Both the position numbers and the translations under genes were made by a program. The notes beneath the pieces were generated by a model that was not told the origin of the DNA, ran no database searches, and worked only from the letters and a program-made list of their open reading frames with translations. A stretch of DNA of 48,986 nucleotides from assembly GCA_945892985.1 (NCBI GenBank), contig CAMDDU010000032.1, forward strand, positions 1 through 48,986. Direction: 5' to 3'. Positions 8,103-16,153 of the stretch are shown here, piece after piece (position 1 is the stretch's first letter; every line of letters begins with the position of its first letter). Source of the stretch: CAITSH01 sp945892985 (lineage in GTDB: Bacteria > Pseudomonadota > Gammaproteobacteria > Burkholderiales > SG8-39).

Positions 8103-9047
8103 TTATCCGGAGGCCTGCTGTTCGCGCAGCGCTTTGGCCGTGGCCTTTGCGACATCATTCTCGGCGCGCAGTCGTGCCACTTCTTCGGCGCTGACTTTGG
8201 CTATATTGCTGTAGTCGCTTTTCCAGTCGTGCGATTTACTCCAGCGCAGCGGCGACTGCACCGTGGTGCGCGCCGCCGGTGCTGATTCGAGCACGCGCAG
8301 CGCCAGTTCCAGGGTCCGGGTCTGTGACGCGGGGTCGTGCGGCCGGCCGGCGGCGTTGCCCAGCGGGAAATCGCTGAACAGCATGCGCGGCACGCCGCAG
8401 TGCTCGACGATGTCGCGGGCGCAGGCCATGATCACCGTGGCTATGCCGTGCCGCTCGAGGTGGCGGGCAACGAGGCTCAGGGTCTGGTGGCAGACCGGGC
8501 AGTTGGGCACCAGCACGGCGGCCTCGACGCCATCGGCGATGCAGCGCGCCAGCAAGTCGGGTGCGTCGGTATCGATGGTGTGTTGCTGGCTGCGGTTGGT
8601 CGGCGCGCCGTAAAAATGTTTCGCCAGATTGAAGCGGCCTTGCTGCGCGAGTGTGCGCATCAGCGGTAAAGGGAACCAGCTGCCCGCGTCCTCCATGCTG
8701 GTGTGCTTGCGGTCTATCGCCACATGTGCGATGCGCACGTCGTGGTCTTGCGCGCTTTCGCCGGCATACACGGCATAGAACTTTGCCGCGGCATTGTAGG
8801 CGGAGCCCGGTCCCTGCTTGCCCTTGTCGGGCTGGTAGGGCGCGGCGGTGGTGATCAGCGCCACTGTGGTTTGCGCCAGCGGCTTGGCCAGCGGCTGGAA
8901 TGGAACATCAAGGTAGTGCGCCCAGAGATAGGGGTTGTCGTAACCGAGCGCCAGATACCAGTCGCGCGTGCGCTGCATGTAGCGCACCGGGACGTCGTCT
9001 TCGGGTGAGAAATTCGCTACGGCGTCAGGGCTGTGGGGGAGGGGCAT
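8103..9047 (-). CDS. GrdB-like protein (glycine/sarcosine/betaine reductase selenoprotein B family), Cys variant
   Basis: A 314-residue protein related to the B component of glycine/betaine reductases and proline reductase. The family redox segment appears as VPNCPVCHQT, with Cys183 and Cys186; classical GrdB has selenocysteine in this region. There is no in-frame TGA at the site. Other conserved-looking blocks are RTRDWYLALGYDNPY near residue 27, SAYNAAAKFYAVY near 82, and GVPRMLFSDFPLGNAAG in the C-terminal third. Free-standing Cys versions occur in aerobic proteobacteria and their reaction is not established. The ATG at 9047 is chosen because the longer frame runs into the divergent PhyH gene. 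No GrdA or GrdC genes are present. Confidence 0.75.
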   Translation of the reverse strand: MPLPHSPDAVANFSPEDDVPVRYMQRTRDWYLALGYDNPYLWAHYLDVPFQPLAKPLAQTTVALITTAAPYQPDKGKQGPGSAYNAAAKFYAVYAGESAQDHDVRIAHVAIDRKHTSMEDAGSWFPLPLMRTLAQQGRFNLAKHFYGAPTNRSQQHTIDTDAPDLLARCIADGVEAAVLVPNCPVCHQTLSLVARHLERHGIATVIMACARDIVEHCGVPRMLFSDFPLGNAAGRPHDPASQTRTLELALRVLESAPAARTTVQSPLRWSKSHDWKSDYSNIAKVSAEEVARLRAENDVAKATAKALREQQASG

Positions 9048-9203
9048 GGCGGGGTGTGGGGCATTTTTTCCTCTGCATCTTAGCATCGGTGCATCGCCCC
9101 GAGGTGCGCAGTAATCAGGCATTGGGGATGGTGGGATGGTGCTATATTTTGGCCTGGTCAGAGCGCGCAAAGCGCCATTGAAAATGCAGTGAGAGGGGGA
9201 TGA

Positions 9204-10037
9204 GTGCCGAAAATTCTTGGTGCGGACGCGGTCGCCGCTTATCAGCGCGACGGGTGCTGTTTTCCGGTGCCGGTACTGAGCCAGGCCGAGGCGGCGCATT
9301 ATCGCGCCTGCCTGGAGCGGCATGAGGCGAAGACCGGCGGACCGCTGCAGGGCAACTGGCGGCACAAATCACATTTGTTGTTCACCTGGGTTGATGCGCT
9401 GGTTCATCACCCGCGCATCCTCGATGCGGTTGAGGACGTGATCGGCCCGGACATCCTGTGCTGGACGACGAATTTTTTCATCAAGGAGCCGGGGAATCCG
9501 GGGTTTGTGTCCTGGCACCAGGATTCAACCTACTGGGGCTTGGACCCTGATGACGTGGTTACCGCTTGGGTTGCATTCACTGACGCAACGCCCTTGAACG
9601 GTTACATGCAGTTCATCCCAGGCAGCCACCTTATCGATCAATTGCCGCACCTGGATACCTTTCACAAGGACAACCTGCTGTCGCGAGGCCAGGAAATCGC
9701 CGTCGAGGTGGACCGCGCAAAGGCGGTTGGCATCGGCCTCAAGGCCGGGGAAATGTCGCTGCACCATATCAAGCTGGTGCACGGCTCGGAGCCAAACGGC
9801 GGCGCTGACAGGCGCATCGGCCTGGCGATCCGCTACATCCCGACCTATGTGCGCCAGACCAAGGTGCGTGACGCCGCGACGCTTGCGCGTGGCACGGACA
9901 AGTATGGGCATTTTGACTATGAACCCAGGCCGCAGGCAGACCTGGATGAGGCGGCGCTTGCGGCGCATGCCGATTCGGTCGAACGCCAGGTCCGGGCGCT
10001 TTATTCGGGAACAGACAAACAGGTTTTTCGCAGTTAG
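9204..10037 (+). CDS. Phytanoyl-CoA dioxygenase (PhyH) family Fe(II)/2-oxoglutarate oxygenase
   Basis: A 277-residue non-haem iron oxygenase. The facial triad is visible as His105-x-Asp107 (SWHQDSTYWG) and His193 (LVHGSEPN), with an Arg about 12 residues later (RRIGLAIRY) that would bind 2-oxoglutarate. Family members hydroxylate unactivated carbons in lipids, osmolytes or antibiotics. The start is GTG at 9204 with a purine-rich GAGAGGGGGA immediately upstream. It is divergent from the GrdB-like gene. A MITE-like element is inserted 13 bp after its stop. A second PhyH gene lies at 11258-12178, flanking the panB-like gene from the other side, so the two may act on related substrates. Confidence 0.88.
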   Translation: MPKILGADAVAAYQRDGCCFPVPVLSQAEAAHYRACLERHEAKTGGPLQGNWRHKSHLLFTWVDALVHHPRILDAVEDVIGPDILCWTTNFFIKEPGNPGFVSWHQDSTYWGLDPDDVVTAWVAFTDATPLNGYMQFIPGSHLIDQLPHLDTFHKDNLLSRGQEIAVEVDRAKAVGIGLKAGEMSLHHIKLVHGSEPNGGADRRIGLAIRYIPTYVRQTKVRDAATLARGTDKYGHFDYEPRPQADLDEAALAAHADSVERQVRALYSGTDKQVFRS

Positions 10038-10039
10038 CG

Positions 10040-10265
10040 CGATCAGGCCCGAATGGCACTTACTTAGCGGAATTCTGAAGCGCTTTTCATAAATCATGAC
10101 ATCTTGCAAAACTGCGACCAATGTACTCCCTCCCCCTCGACGGGGGAGGGCGGGGGAGAGGGTGAATGCGTGCAAGATCGAATCTGTCGGCATTCCCCCT
10201 CTCCCTGTCCCTCTCCCGCGAGGGGAGAGGGAACGTGCTAAGTAAGCGCCATTCCGATCAGGCCC
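10040..10265. mobile_element. MITE-like element with terminal inverted repeats and an 11-bp flanking duplication
   Basis: The element body spans 10051-10254 (204 bp). Its ends are 18-bp inverted repeats, GAATGGCACTTACTTAGC at the left and the complement of GAATGGCGCTTACTTAGC at the right (17 of 18 match). Both ends are flanked by the same 11 bases, CGATCAGGCCC, at 10040-10050 and 10255-10265, as expected for a target-site duplication. The inside holds two sets of GGGAGAGGG/CCCTCTCCC palindromes and an ATCTTGCA/TGCAAGAT pair, and no open frame of note. It is non-autonomous; a duplication of this length would suit an IS4-like transposase, which is a guess. Confidence 0.75.
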
Positions 10266-10345
10266 CATTGCGCACCATGCGCGCCATGCCCGCCATGCGG
10301 GCGTGACACAGACTGGATGAAGTTAAACACAAAGGGCAAAACAGA

Positions 10346-11209
10346 ATGACCGAAGAACGTAAAAAGCTGAGCATCCCCGACCTCAAGGCGGCAAAAAAAG
10401 CCGGGCGCAAGCTGGCGATGGCCTCCATCCCCGATTATCCCTCGGCGGTGTGGGCCGAGCGTGCGGGGCTAGACATCATTGGCATAGGTGACAGCCTGGG
10501 TATGGTGAGTTACGGCTTCTCCAATACGCTGCCGGTGACGATGGACATGATGATCCAGCACTGCCAGGCGGTGCGCCGCGGCGCACCCAATACCTTCAAT
10601 CTGGTGGCGATGCCCTACGGCAGTTATCCCAACCCCGACCTGGCGGTGATGAATGCACTGCGATTCATGAAGGAGGGCGCGGTCGATTGCGTCAAGATGC
10701 AGGGTGGGCGCGACAAGTTTCCCATCATCAAGGCCATCGCTGACGCCGGTGTGCCGGTGATGAGCCACGTCGGCATGTGCCCGCATTTCGTGCACCAGTA
10801 CGGCGGCTTCAGGCTGCAGGGCAAGACGGCCGACGATGCGCTGAAGATCATCGATGACGGCATCGCCATTCAGGAGGCCGGTGGCATCGGCTTTGAGATT
10901 GAGGCGGTGCCGGCGCCGGTGGCGGCCGCGGTCGATGCCGCAGTCGATATTTTTACGTTTGGCATTGGTGCGGGTCCGGCCAGCAGCGGGCAATTGCTGC
11001 TCGCCTTCGACCTGTTGGGCGTGTTTGACCAGTTCAAACCCAAGTTCACCAAGCGCTATGCCGATGTTTCGAGCATCGCCGTGGACGCGCTCAAGCGCTA
11101 CGCCGCGGAAGTGCGGGGCGGGCAGTTCCCCGATGCCGAACATTCTTACACCATGGCGCCCGAGGAGATTGAAAAGCTGGAAAAGGCCACCGGCAGGGCG
11201 TTGAAATAA
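10346..11209 (+). CDS. PanB-like protein (ketopantoate hydroxymethyltransferase family) with altered metal site, copy 1
   Basis: A 287-residue TIM-barrel protein clearly related to PanB: IGDSLGMVSYG with Asp49, VKMQGG with Lys117, SHVGM with His141, and FEIEAVP with Glu186 aligned to the E. coli catalytic Glu181. Two of the three E. coli Mg ligands are replaced: Asp84 is Ala88 (VAMPYGSY against ADLPFMAY) and Glu114 is Gln119. A canonical ketopantoate role in coenzyme A synthesis is therefore doubtful; a related aldol or lyase reaction on another 2-oxo acid is more likely. It is followed by a convergent PhyH gene. Copy 2 at 18288-19169 shares both substitutions at these positions. Confidence 0.85.
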   Translation: MTEERKKLSIPDLKAAKKAGRKLAMASIPDYPSAVWAERAGLDIIGIGDSLGMVSYGFSNTLPVTMDMMIQHCQAVRRGAPNTFNLVAMPYGSYPNPDLAVMNALRFMKEGAVDCVKMQGGRDKFPIIKAIADAGVPVMSHVGMCPHFVHQYGGFRLQGKTADDALKIIDDGIAIQEAGGIGFEIEAVPAPVAAAVDAAVDIFTFGIGAGPASSGQLLLAFDLLGVFDQFKPKFTKRYADVSSIAVDALKRYAAEVRGGQFPDAEHSYTMAPEEIEKLEKATGRALK

Positions 11210-11232
11210 AAACGGCGCGAAGTTCGCGCCGT
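11203..11232 (-). terminator. Hairpin terminator for the PhyH/TRAP operon, overlapping the panB-like stop codon
   Basis: CGGCGCGA at 11213-11220 and TCGCGCCG at 11224-11231 form a perfect 8-bp stem with a 3-base loop. On the minus strand it is followed by GTTTTTATTTC, the U-rich tail of an intrinsic terminator, which runs through the stop codon of the convergent panB-like gene. On the plus strand only a weak tail follows. Confidence 0.7.
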
Positions 11233-11257
11233 GAAAATACCAGGCCTTGCTTGAAGC

Positions 11258-12178
11258 TCACATCGTCATCGCTTTGCCGCGCGCCGTGTCCGTATCCTCC
11301 TCTTGTTGCAGCGAGAAGATGGAGGTGTAGCCGCCAGACCAGTCGGGCGGGATCAGGCAGGGCCGCGGGTCATGGTGGGCGAAGGCGGCGCGCTTGCCGC
11401 GGATGATCATCTGGTCGTGCTTGGGCTTGATCGGATTGACGGTGTAGGGAAAGGCATCCGCCGAGCTCATGGTGTAGAGCAGCAGTGGCCGACCTAGGTC
11501 GGACTGGTTCGCCGGCGAGCCGTGGATGGTGCGGCAATTGTGCAGCGTGAGCGATCCGGCCGGGCCGGTTAGGTAAACGGCCTTGGAAAGATCGATCCGC
11601 GCCGTGTCACGCTCGGAGAGGCAGCCCACCCAGTTGCCCTTGTCGTCGTACTGCGTGAGCATGGGGTCCAGTTCGTGGCTTTTCGGGATCACGCCCAGCG
11701 GTCCCTGATCCATGCCACAGTCGTATAGGTAGGTTCCCACTGTCAGCGGCGAATAATTGGTGTGCGGCCAGAAGGAAATGTCGTAATGCCACTTCACCTC
11801 CTCGCCACCGTTGCTCCATTTGAAATTGAGCTTGGAGTGGTGGAACTTCACATCCGGTCCGACCAGGTCGGCGACGGCGTCAGGCATGACCGATTTGTTG
11901 GCGTACTCCCAGAACACCGGATGCTGTTCGGTCGGGTTGGAGACGCGGCGCAGGCGCGGGCTGTCGGGGCGGTGGTCAGGCTCAAGGTCGTAGATGGTGT
12001 CCGAGGTGGTGACCTTGCGGCTTTTCTCGACTAGTTCTTCGGTCGCGTCGCGCAGCTTTTTTATCCATTCATCGCCGATTATTTTTTCAAGCAGGATGTA
12101 GCCCTCGCTGAAATAGGATTCGCGCTGCGCCTGCGTTAGCACGCGCGGGGGGATGGCCAGTATCTGTTCGGGTGTCAT
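11258..12178 (-). CDS. Phytanoyl-CoA dioxygenase (PhyH) family oxygenase, second copy
   Basis: A 306-residue Fe(II)/2-oxoglutarate oxygenase. His131-x-Asp133 (KWHYDISFW) and His219 (TIHGSPAN) form the iron-binding triad, followed by an Arg in LGRPLLLY for 2-oxoglutarate. It has little obvious similarity to the PhyH at 9204 outside these motifs and is about 30 residues longer. AAGGAG lies eight bases before the ATG. It is the last gene of the minus-strand unit hydroxylase-dctP-dctQ-dctM-phyH, 40 bp after dctM, and ends at a hairpin terminator. Being distal to a TRAP transporter suggests it acts on the imported compound or a derivative (inference). Confidence 0.87.
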   Translation of the reverse strand: MTPEQILAIPPRVLTQAQRESYFSEGYILLEKIIGDEWIKKLRDATEELVEKSRKVTTSDTIYDLEPDHRPDSPRLRRVSNPTEQHPVFWEYANKSVMPDAVADLVGPDVKFHHSKLNFKWSNGGEEVKWHYDISFWPHTNYSPLTVGTYLYDCGMDQGPLGVIPKSHELDPMLTQYDDKGNWVGCLSERDTARIDLSKAVYLTGPAGSLTLHNCRTIHGSPANQSDLGRPLLLYTMSSADAFPYTVNPIKPKHDQMIIRGKRAAFAHHDPRPCLIPPDWSGGYTSIFSLQQEEDTDTARGKAMTM

Positions 12179-12218
12179 TGGGTTCTCCTTTGCAAAATAA
12201 ATTTGGCAGCGTGTCTTT

Positions 12219-13541
12219 TTACCTGAAGTTGAGCATCACGCTGGGCAGCCATGTGACCAGCACCGGGAATGCCATCACGATGGCCAGCGTCAGGCACTGC
12301 AGTGCGATGAACGGAACCACGCCCTTGTACATGTGCCGGATGGTGATTTCCGGCGGCGCCACTGCGCGCAGGTAGAAAATCGCCGGCGCCATCGGCGGGG
12401 TCAGGTAGGAGGTCTGGATCATGATCAGGAACAGTATGCAGAACCAGACCGGGTCGAAGCCCGCCGCGGTGATGAGGGGGGTGAACAGCGGCACGAATAT
12501 CAGGACGATCGAGATCCAGTCGAGGAAAAATCCGGCGATGAAGATGATGAACATCATCAGCGACAGCAGCATCCAGGGCGTGAGTTGCATTTTGTTGATC
12601 AGCACGCTGGCTGTGTTGATACCGCCCCCGCCGATGAACACGCCGGTGAACAGCGTGCCGGCCAGCAGCACCGTCATGATCATGGTGGTGATGAGCAAGG
12701 TCTTGACCAGGGCATCGTAAAGCCCGTGCCAGCGGAAGCGACCATAGAGGATGGTGAGCAGAACCGATGCAAGCGCGCCAATGGCCGCCGCCTCGGTGGG
12801 CGAGGCCCAGCCAAACAGGATCGATCCGAGCACCGCGAAAATCATCAACAGCGGCGGCACCAAATTGCGCGTGCTGATCCAGAGCTTTTCGCCAAATCCA
12901 GGGTCGCCCGGTTCGGGCGGGATGCGCGGGCCGTTCACGGGGTACAGGGTGCACAAGACAAAAATGTAGATCAGATACAGCCCGGCCATGATCAAGCCGG
13001 GGAACACCATGCCGTAGAGCAGGTCTCCGACGGAGACGTTGGCGAGGGGACCCATCACGACGGCCACCACCGAGGGCGGAATGATGGTGCCAAGGGAGCC
13101 ACCGGCGCAGATGCTGCCCGAGATCAGGCCTTTGTCGTACTTGTAGCGCAGCATGATGGGGATGGTGAGTAGACCCACCACCGACTCGGTCGCGCCGATT
13201 ACGCCGCTTGAAGCGGCAAAGATGATGCACATGGTGATGGTGGCCAGCGACAGCCCGCCTGGCAGTCGGCGCGTCCAGATATGGATGGCCTCAAACAGCT
13301 TGTCGGCGATGCCTGATTTCTCGAGCATGGCGCCCATGAACACGAACAAGGGTACTGCAGCAAAGACAAAGTTGGACGAAATGTCCTCTATTTTTTCGAT
13401 GAACTGGAAAATAACGCGGTCGCCGAAAATTATCAGGCCGAACAGCACCGCGGTGATCATCATTGAGAATGCGACCTGCACCCCGAGGAACATCAGGCTA
13501 AAGGCGACCGGCAGCATCAGGAACGGCAGGTAATCGATCAT
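12219..13541 (-). CDS. dctM: TRAP transporter large permease, DctM family
   Basis: A 440-residue, very hydrophobic inner-membrane protein with about 12 membrane segments, matching the DctM subunit of tripartite ATP-independent periplasmic transporters. Typical stretches are FVFMGAMLEKSGIADKLF, ASSGVIGATE, GSLGTIIPPS, and FLDWISIVLIFVPLFTP. DctM forms the Na+-coupled translocation channel and works with DctQ and the periplasmic DctP. It overlaps the dctQ stop by four bases. Substrate is set by DctP (14131-15192). The gene symbol is the family name, and does not imply C4-dicarboxylate transport. Confidence 0.92.
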   Translation of the reverse strand: MIDYLPFLMLPVAFSLMFLGVQVAFSMMITAVLFGLIIFGDRVIFQFIEKIEDISSNFVFAAVPLFVFMGAMLEKSGIADKLFEAIHIWTRRLPGGLSLATITMCIIFAASSGVIGATESVVGLLTIPIMLRYKYDKGLISGSICAGGSLGTIIPPSVVAVVMGPLANVSVGDLLYGMVFPGLIMAGLYLIYIFVLCTLYPVNGPRIPPEPGDPGFGEKLWISTRNLVPPLLMIFAVLGSILFGWASPTEAAAIGALASVLLTILYGRFRWHGLYDALVKTLLITTMIMTVLLAGTLFTGVFIGGGGINTASVLINKMQLTPWMLLSLMMFIIFIAGFFLDWISIVLIFVPLFTPLITAAGFDPVWFCILFLIMIQTSYLTPPMAPAIFYLRAVAPPEITIRHMYKGVVPFIALQCLTLAIVMAFPVLVTWLPSVMLNFR

Positions 13542-14038
13542 GCTTTTTTACCGTCGAGGCGGCGCAGGGTTTTCAGGACCTCGGCCAGAATTTGCAAGGC
13601 GAACAGGGTGAAGGCGACGAGGAAAACGATACGAAAGGGCCAGACCGGCAAGTTCATCGCCGACTGCCCGCTGTGTTCGTTTCGAAGGTATCCGGTGGCG
13701 AGGTGCCCGAACAGGGCGTAGGTGAGCCAGAGCATCAGTGGCAGTGTCACGGCGTAGCCGACCAGGTCGATGATGGCGCGCGTGCGTTGCGAAAACGCCG
13801 CGCTGAAAATATCGATGCGGATATGTTCGCCCTTCTTGAGCGTGTAGGCCATGCCCAGCAGAAAATGCGAGCCGGTGAGGATGTAGCCCACTTCGTAGGC
13901 CCAGATGGTCGGCGAGTCCAGGACGTAGCGGGAGATTACTTCGTAGCAGGTTGCAAGTACGAGCGGCACGATCGCAAAGGAGGCGAAGATGCCGACGCTG
14001 CCGGTGGCGCGTTCGATATTTTTTATGAGCGCGAGCAT
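13538..14038 (-). CDS. dctQ: TRAP transporter small permease, DctQ family
   Basis: A 166-residue membrane protein with four predicted helices, the standard size and layout of DctQ, the small subunit that pairs with DctM in TRAP uptake systems. The central segment WAYEVGYILTGSHFLLGMAYTLKKGEHIRIDI matches the family region where helix 2 is followed by a GEHIRID-type loop. It is translationally coupled to dctM through a 4-bp overlap and lies 92 bp downstream of dctP, with a hairpin between them that could lower expression of the membrane subunits. Confidence 0.9.
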   Translation of the reverse strand: MLALIKNIERATGSVGIFASFAIVPLVLATCYEVISRYVLDSPTIWAYEVGYILTGSHFLLGMAYTLKKGEHIRIDIFSAAFSQRTRAIIDLVGYAVTLPLMLWLTYALFGHLATGYLRNEHSGQSAMNLPVWPFRIVFLVAFTLFALQILAEVLKTLRRLDGKKA

Positions 14039-14084
14039 TGCGCTGTTCTCCCTGGGGGTGGCGGTTCAGACCGGTAAAAGGGTA

Positions 14085-14113
14085 AAAAGAAGGGGCGCGT
14101 TAGCGCCCCTTCC
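14085..14113 (-). terminator. Intercistronic hairpin with T-run between dctP and dctQ
   Basis: AAGGGGCG and CGCCCCTT (14090-14111) form a GC-rich stem around a short loop. On the minus strand, in the direction of transcription from dctP to dctQ, it is followed by CTTTTTACC. It fits a partial terminator or mRNA-stabilising hairpin that would favour the periplasmic receptor over the permease subunits. Confidence 0.6.
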
Positions 14114-14130
14114 GGCAGTACTTGCCGCGA

Positions 14131-15192
14131 TTAGGCTTTTATTTTTACCGTGCGCCAGCCCGACGCGCCCTTCCACAGCGCGTCCAATTCCTTCTGGCTC
14201 GCAAACACCTGTGCAAAATGCGGGTACTTGCCTTCCTTGGCGGTTTTTTCCGCCCAGTCCAGGCCGATCTTGCGCCCGGCATACTGCACCTCGGGGGCCA
14301 GTTCGATCAGGGTGTTGCCCGCCTTGCGGTAGAACTCCAGCGCCTTGGCATCCTCCTGCCCGACCCTTAGCCAGCTCTCGAAGGTCACCAGTTTGGCCAC
14401 CATCTCCACCAGCTTCTTGTCGGCGTCGTTGAGCTTGGCCCAGGCTTCCTTGTTGATGCAAAGCTCAAAGGGCGCCGTGGGTTGGTGCACGCCCGGGTAG
14501 ATGATGTATTTGGCGACCTTGTGGAAGCCCATGGAAATGTTTTCGTAGAGCGTGCCCCACTCGGTTGCGTCGATGGCGCCGCGCTCGAGCATGGGGTAGA
14601 CGTCGCCACCCGCGGTGGTGACCGGGGCTGCGCCCAGACCTTTTGCCATTTCCAGCCAGGCGCCGGCGGTGCGCAGTTTCAGGCCTTTGAGGTCGGCCAG
14701 AGTCCTGACTGGTTTGCGGGAATGCAGGAAGGCTTCGGCGGTGCGGATGAACAGGGGCAGCGAAACGATGCCCTCGGATTCATCGCGAAACTTGCGTTGC
14801 ATTTCGATGCCGCCGGCTTCATACATCCAGTGCAGCATGCGCTCCGTGTCAAAGGAACCGGCGTAGCCGCCGAACAGCACGGTGGTGGGATCCTTGCCCC
14901 AGTCATAGCCCATCCAGGTGTGGCCCATTTCGGCAACGCCATTTTTGACTGTTTCGGGCACCTTCAGTGCATTGCCGAGTGCGCCGCCGGGGAAGACCTG
15001 GATTTTGAAACGTCCCCCGGAGAATTGGTCCAATTTTTCAGCGAATGCTTTGGCGCCGATGTCCATCAGCGGACCACCCCCCCATCCGGTGGCCATTTTC
15101 CAGTTATAACTGGCGCCCTGGGCGCGGGCGGCCGCAGGGATTGCAAGTGCGGCGGCAACCGCTCCGGCTTTCAGGAAATCGCGCTTTTTCAT
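14131..15192 (-). CDS. dctP: TRAP transporter periplasmic solute-binding protein, DctP family (2-oxo-acid-type)
   Basis: A 353-residue exported receptor. The N-terminus MKKRDFLKAGAVAAALAIPA ending at ARAQ looks like a signal peptide with a Tat-like KR(D)FLK motif but without a twin arginine. LKLRTAG (the Arg that binds the carboxylate) and DATEWGTLYEN resemble the TakP-type branch that includes 2-oxo acid receptors. A strong AGGAGGAG precedes the ATG. It is followed by dctQ and dctM, completing a TRAP system, and lies 53 bp after the di-iron hydroxylase gene. A ligand such as a 2-oxo or hydroxy carboxylate is plausible given the PanB-like proteins in the same cluster, but unproven. Confidence 0.88.
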   Translation of the reverse strand: MKKRDFLKAGAVAAALAIPAAARAQGASYNWKMATGWGGGPLMDIGAKAFAEKLDQFSGGRFKIQVFPGGALGNALKVPETVKNGVAEMGHTWMGYDWGKDPTTVLFGGYAGSFDTERMLHWMYEAGGIEMQRKFRDESEGIVSLPLFIRTAEAFLHSRKPVRTLADLKGLKLRTAGAWLEMAKGLGAAPVTTAGGDVYPMLERGAIDATEWGTLYENISMGFHKVAKYIIYPGVHQPTAPFELCINKEAWAKLNDADKKLVEMVAKLVTFESWLRVGQEDAKALEFYRKAGNTLIELAPEVQYAGRKIGLDWAEKTAKEGKYPHFAQVFASQKELDALWKGASGWRTVKIKA

Positions 15193-15245
15193 CTGACTCC
15201 TCCTCGTTATGATTTATCCGATCAGGCGTGCCGCTGGGTCAGCGG

Positions 15246-16004
15246 TTACCTTTTCAGGCTGTGCTTCTCGATGGCCTCTTTGAGTTCGGGCTTGATGTGT
15301 TTTTCGCTGTAACCGTTGAACAGATGGCCGAGCAGTCCCCGTTTGAGGTCGCTCGTTCCCATCAGCCAATCGGCTATCGGAAATGTCAGGTTCATGTTGA
15401 TGTCCATCATGAGGCCCTGATTGTGGTGCGCCGCGTGGTGACGGCGGATGCTGTTCACGAAGGGCATATTGCGCACGAACCAGTTTTCATGAACGTGGCA
15501 GCAGTAATGGAATGTCTCGTATAGGAGATATTGGCCGACCATGGTCACCAGCAGTATGTAGCCGGCGTTGGCATTGACCAGCCAGGCCAGCGCAAGCGCG
15601 GCGGGGGTGCCCATGGCGATGAAAGTGAACATTGCGCGCCATGGAAAGAAAATGATGCGGAACTCACGCGTTGAGTCGACTGTCATCACGCCGTCGGTGA
15701 AATACTGGTGGTGCTGGCGCGTGTGCCGGTCGTAAATGGCGCGCAGCGCCCAGACATCAACCAGGCGGTGCATCACATACTTGTGAATCCACCACTCGAA
15801 AATATTCGCCACAAAAAATACCGGCACGACGAGCAGCCACTCCCATCCGGCATTCTGGAGCCGCGAAATGCAGAAGGCGATAACCGCAATACCGATCGCG
15901 TACATGACGCCCACATGCGTCAGGCCGCTATACATCGGGTGAACCCCCGCCATGTATTCCCGGCGGAACTTGGTCTGACGTTCGGACATTTGCACTGTGG
16001 TCAT
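15246..16004 (-). CDS. Fatty acid hydroxylase / sterol desaturase family membrane di-iron protein
   Basis: A 252-residue integral membrane protein with the histidine clusters of the di-iron fatty acid hydroxylase superfamily: His74-x4-His79 (HKYVMH), His94-x3-HisHis98-99 (RHTRQHH), a middle His in ETFHYCCHVH, and HHAAHH near residue 190. Such enzymes hydroxylate or desaturate lipids, carotenoids or alkyl chains using O2. Four or so hydrophobic segments surround the clusters. It is the first gene of the TRAP/PhyH unit; a palindrome shared with the promoter of the panB-like/gntR genes lies 65-85 bp upstream of its ATG. Confidence 0.85.
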   Translation of the reverse strand: MTTVQMSERQTKFRREYMAGVHPMYSGLTHVGVMYAIGIAVIAFCISRLQNAGWEWLLVVPVFFVANIFEWWIHKYVMHRLVDVWALRAIYDRHTRQHHQYFTDGVMTVDSTREFRIIFFPWRAMFTFIAMGTPAALALAWLVNANAGYILLVTMVGQYLLYETFHYCCHVHENWFVRNMPFVNSIRRHHAAHHNQGLMMDINMNLTFPIADWLMGTSDLKRGLLGHLFNGYSEKHIKPELKEAIEKHSLKR

Positions 16005-16068
16005 CGGAGCCCCCGTTTTGAGATGCCGTCGCCGGTGAGGGCGCCGTTTTTATGGCTTTTATGGCATC

Positions 16069-16089
16069 TGATATATCAAACGTATATCT
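16069..16089. promoter_or_regulatory. Candidate GntR operator, copy upstream of the hydroxylase/TRAP unit
   Basis: The site has half-sites TGATATA and TATATCT separated by 7 bp, giving a near-perfect match to TGATATA-N7-TATATCA found at 19191-19211. It lies in the 149-bp gap between the flavoprotein stop and the hydroxylase start, in promoter position for the genes 16004 to 11258. The regulator is probably the adjacent GntR/FCD protein. Confidence 0.6.
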
Positions 16090-16153
16090 GCAGATGCGGC
16101 GATGATAGCTGTGACGACTTGAATTTTCAAGCGATCCGCGTTCTTGTTGGCGA

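Noticed and set aside
8103..9047. Possibility of a selenocysteine codon in the GrdB-like gene
   Set aside because: The redox site reads Cys-Pro-Val-Cys with ordinary codons, and no in-frame TGA occurs before the stop.
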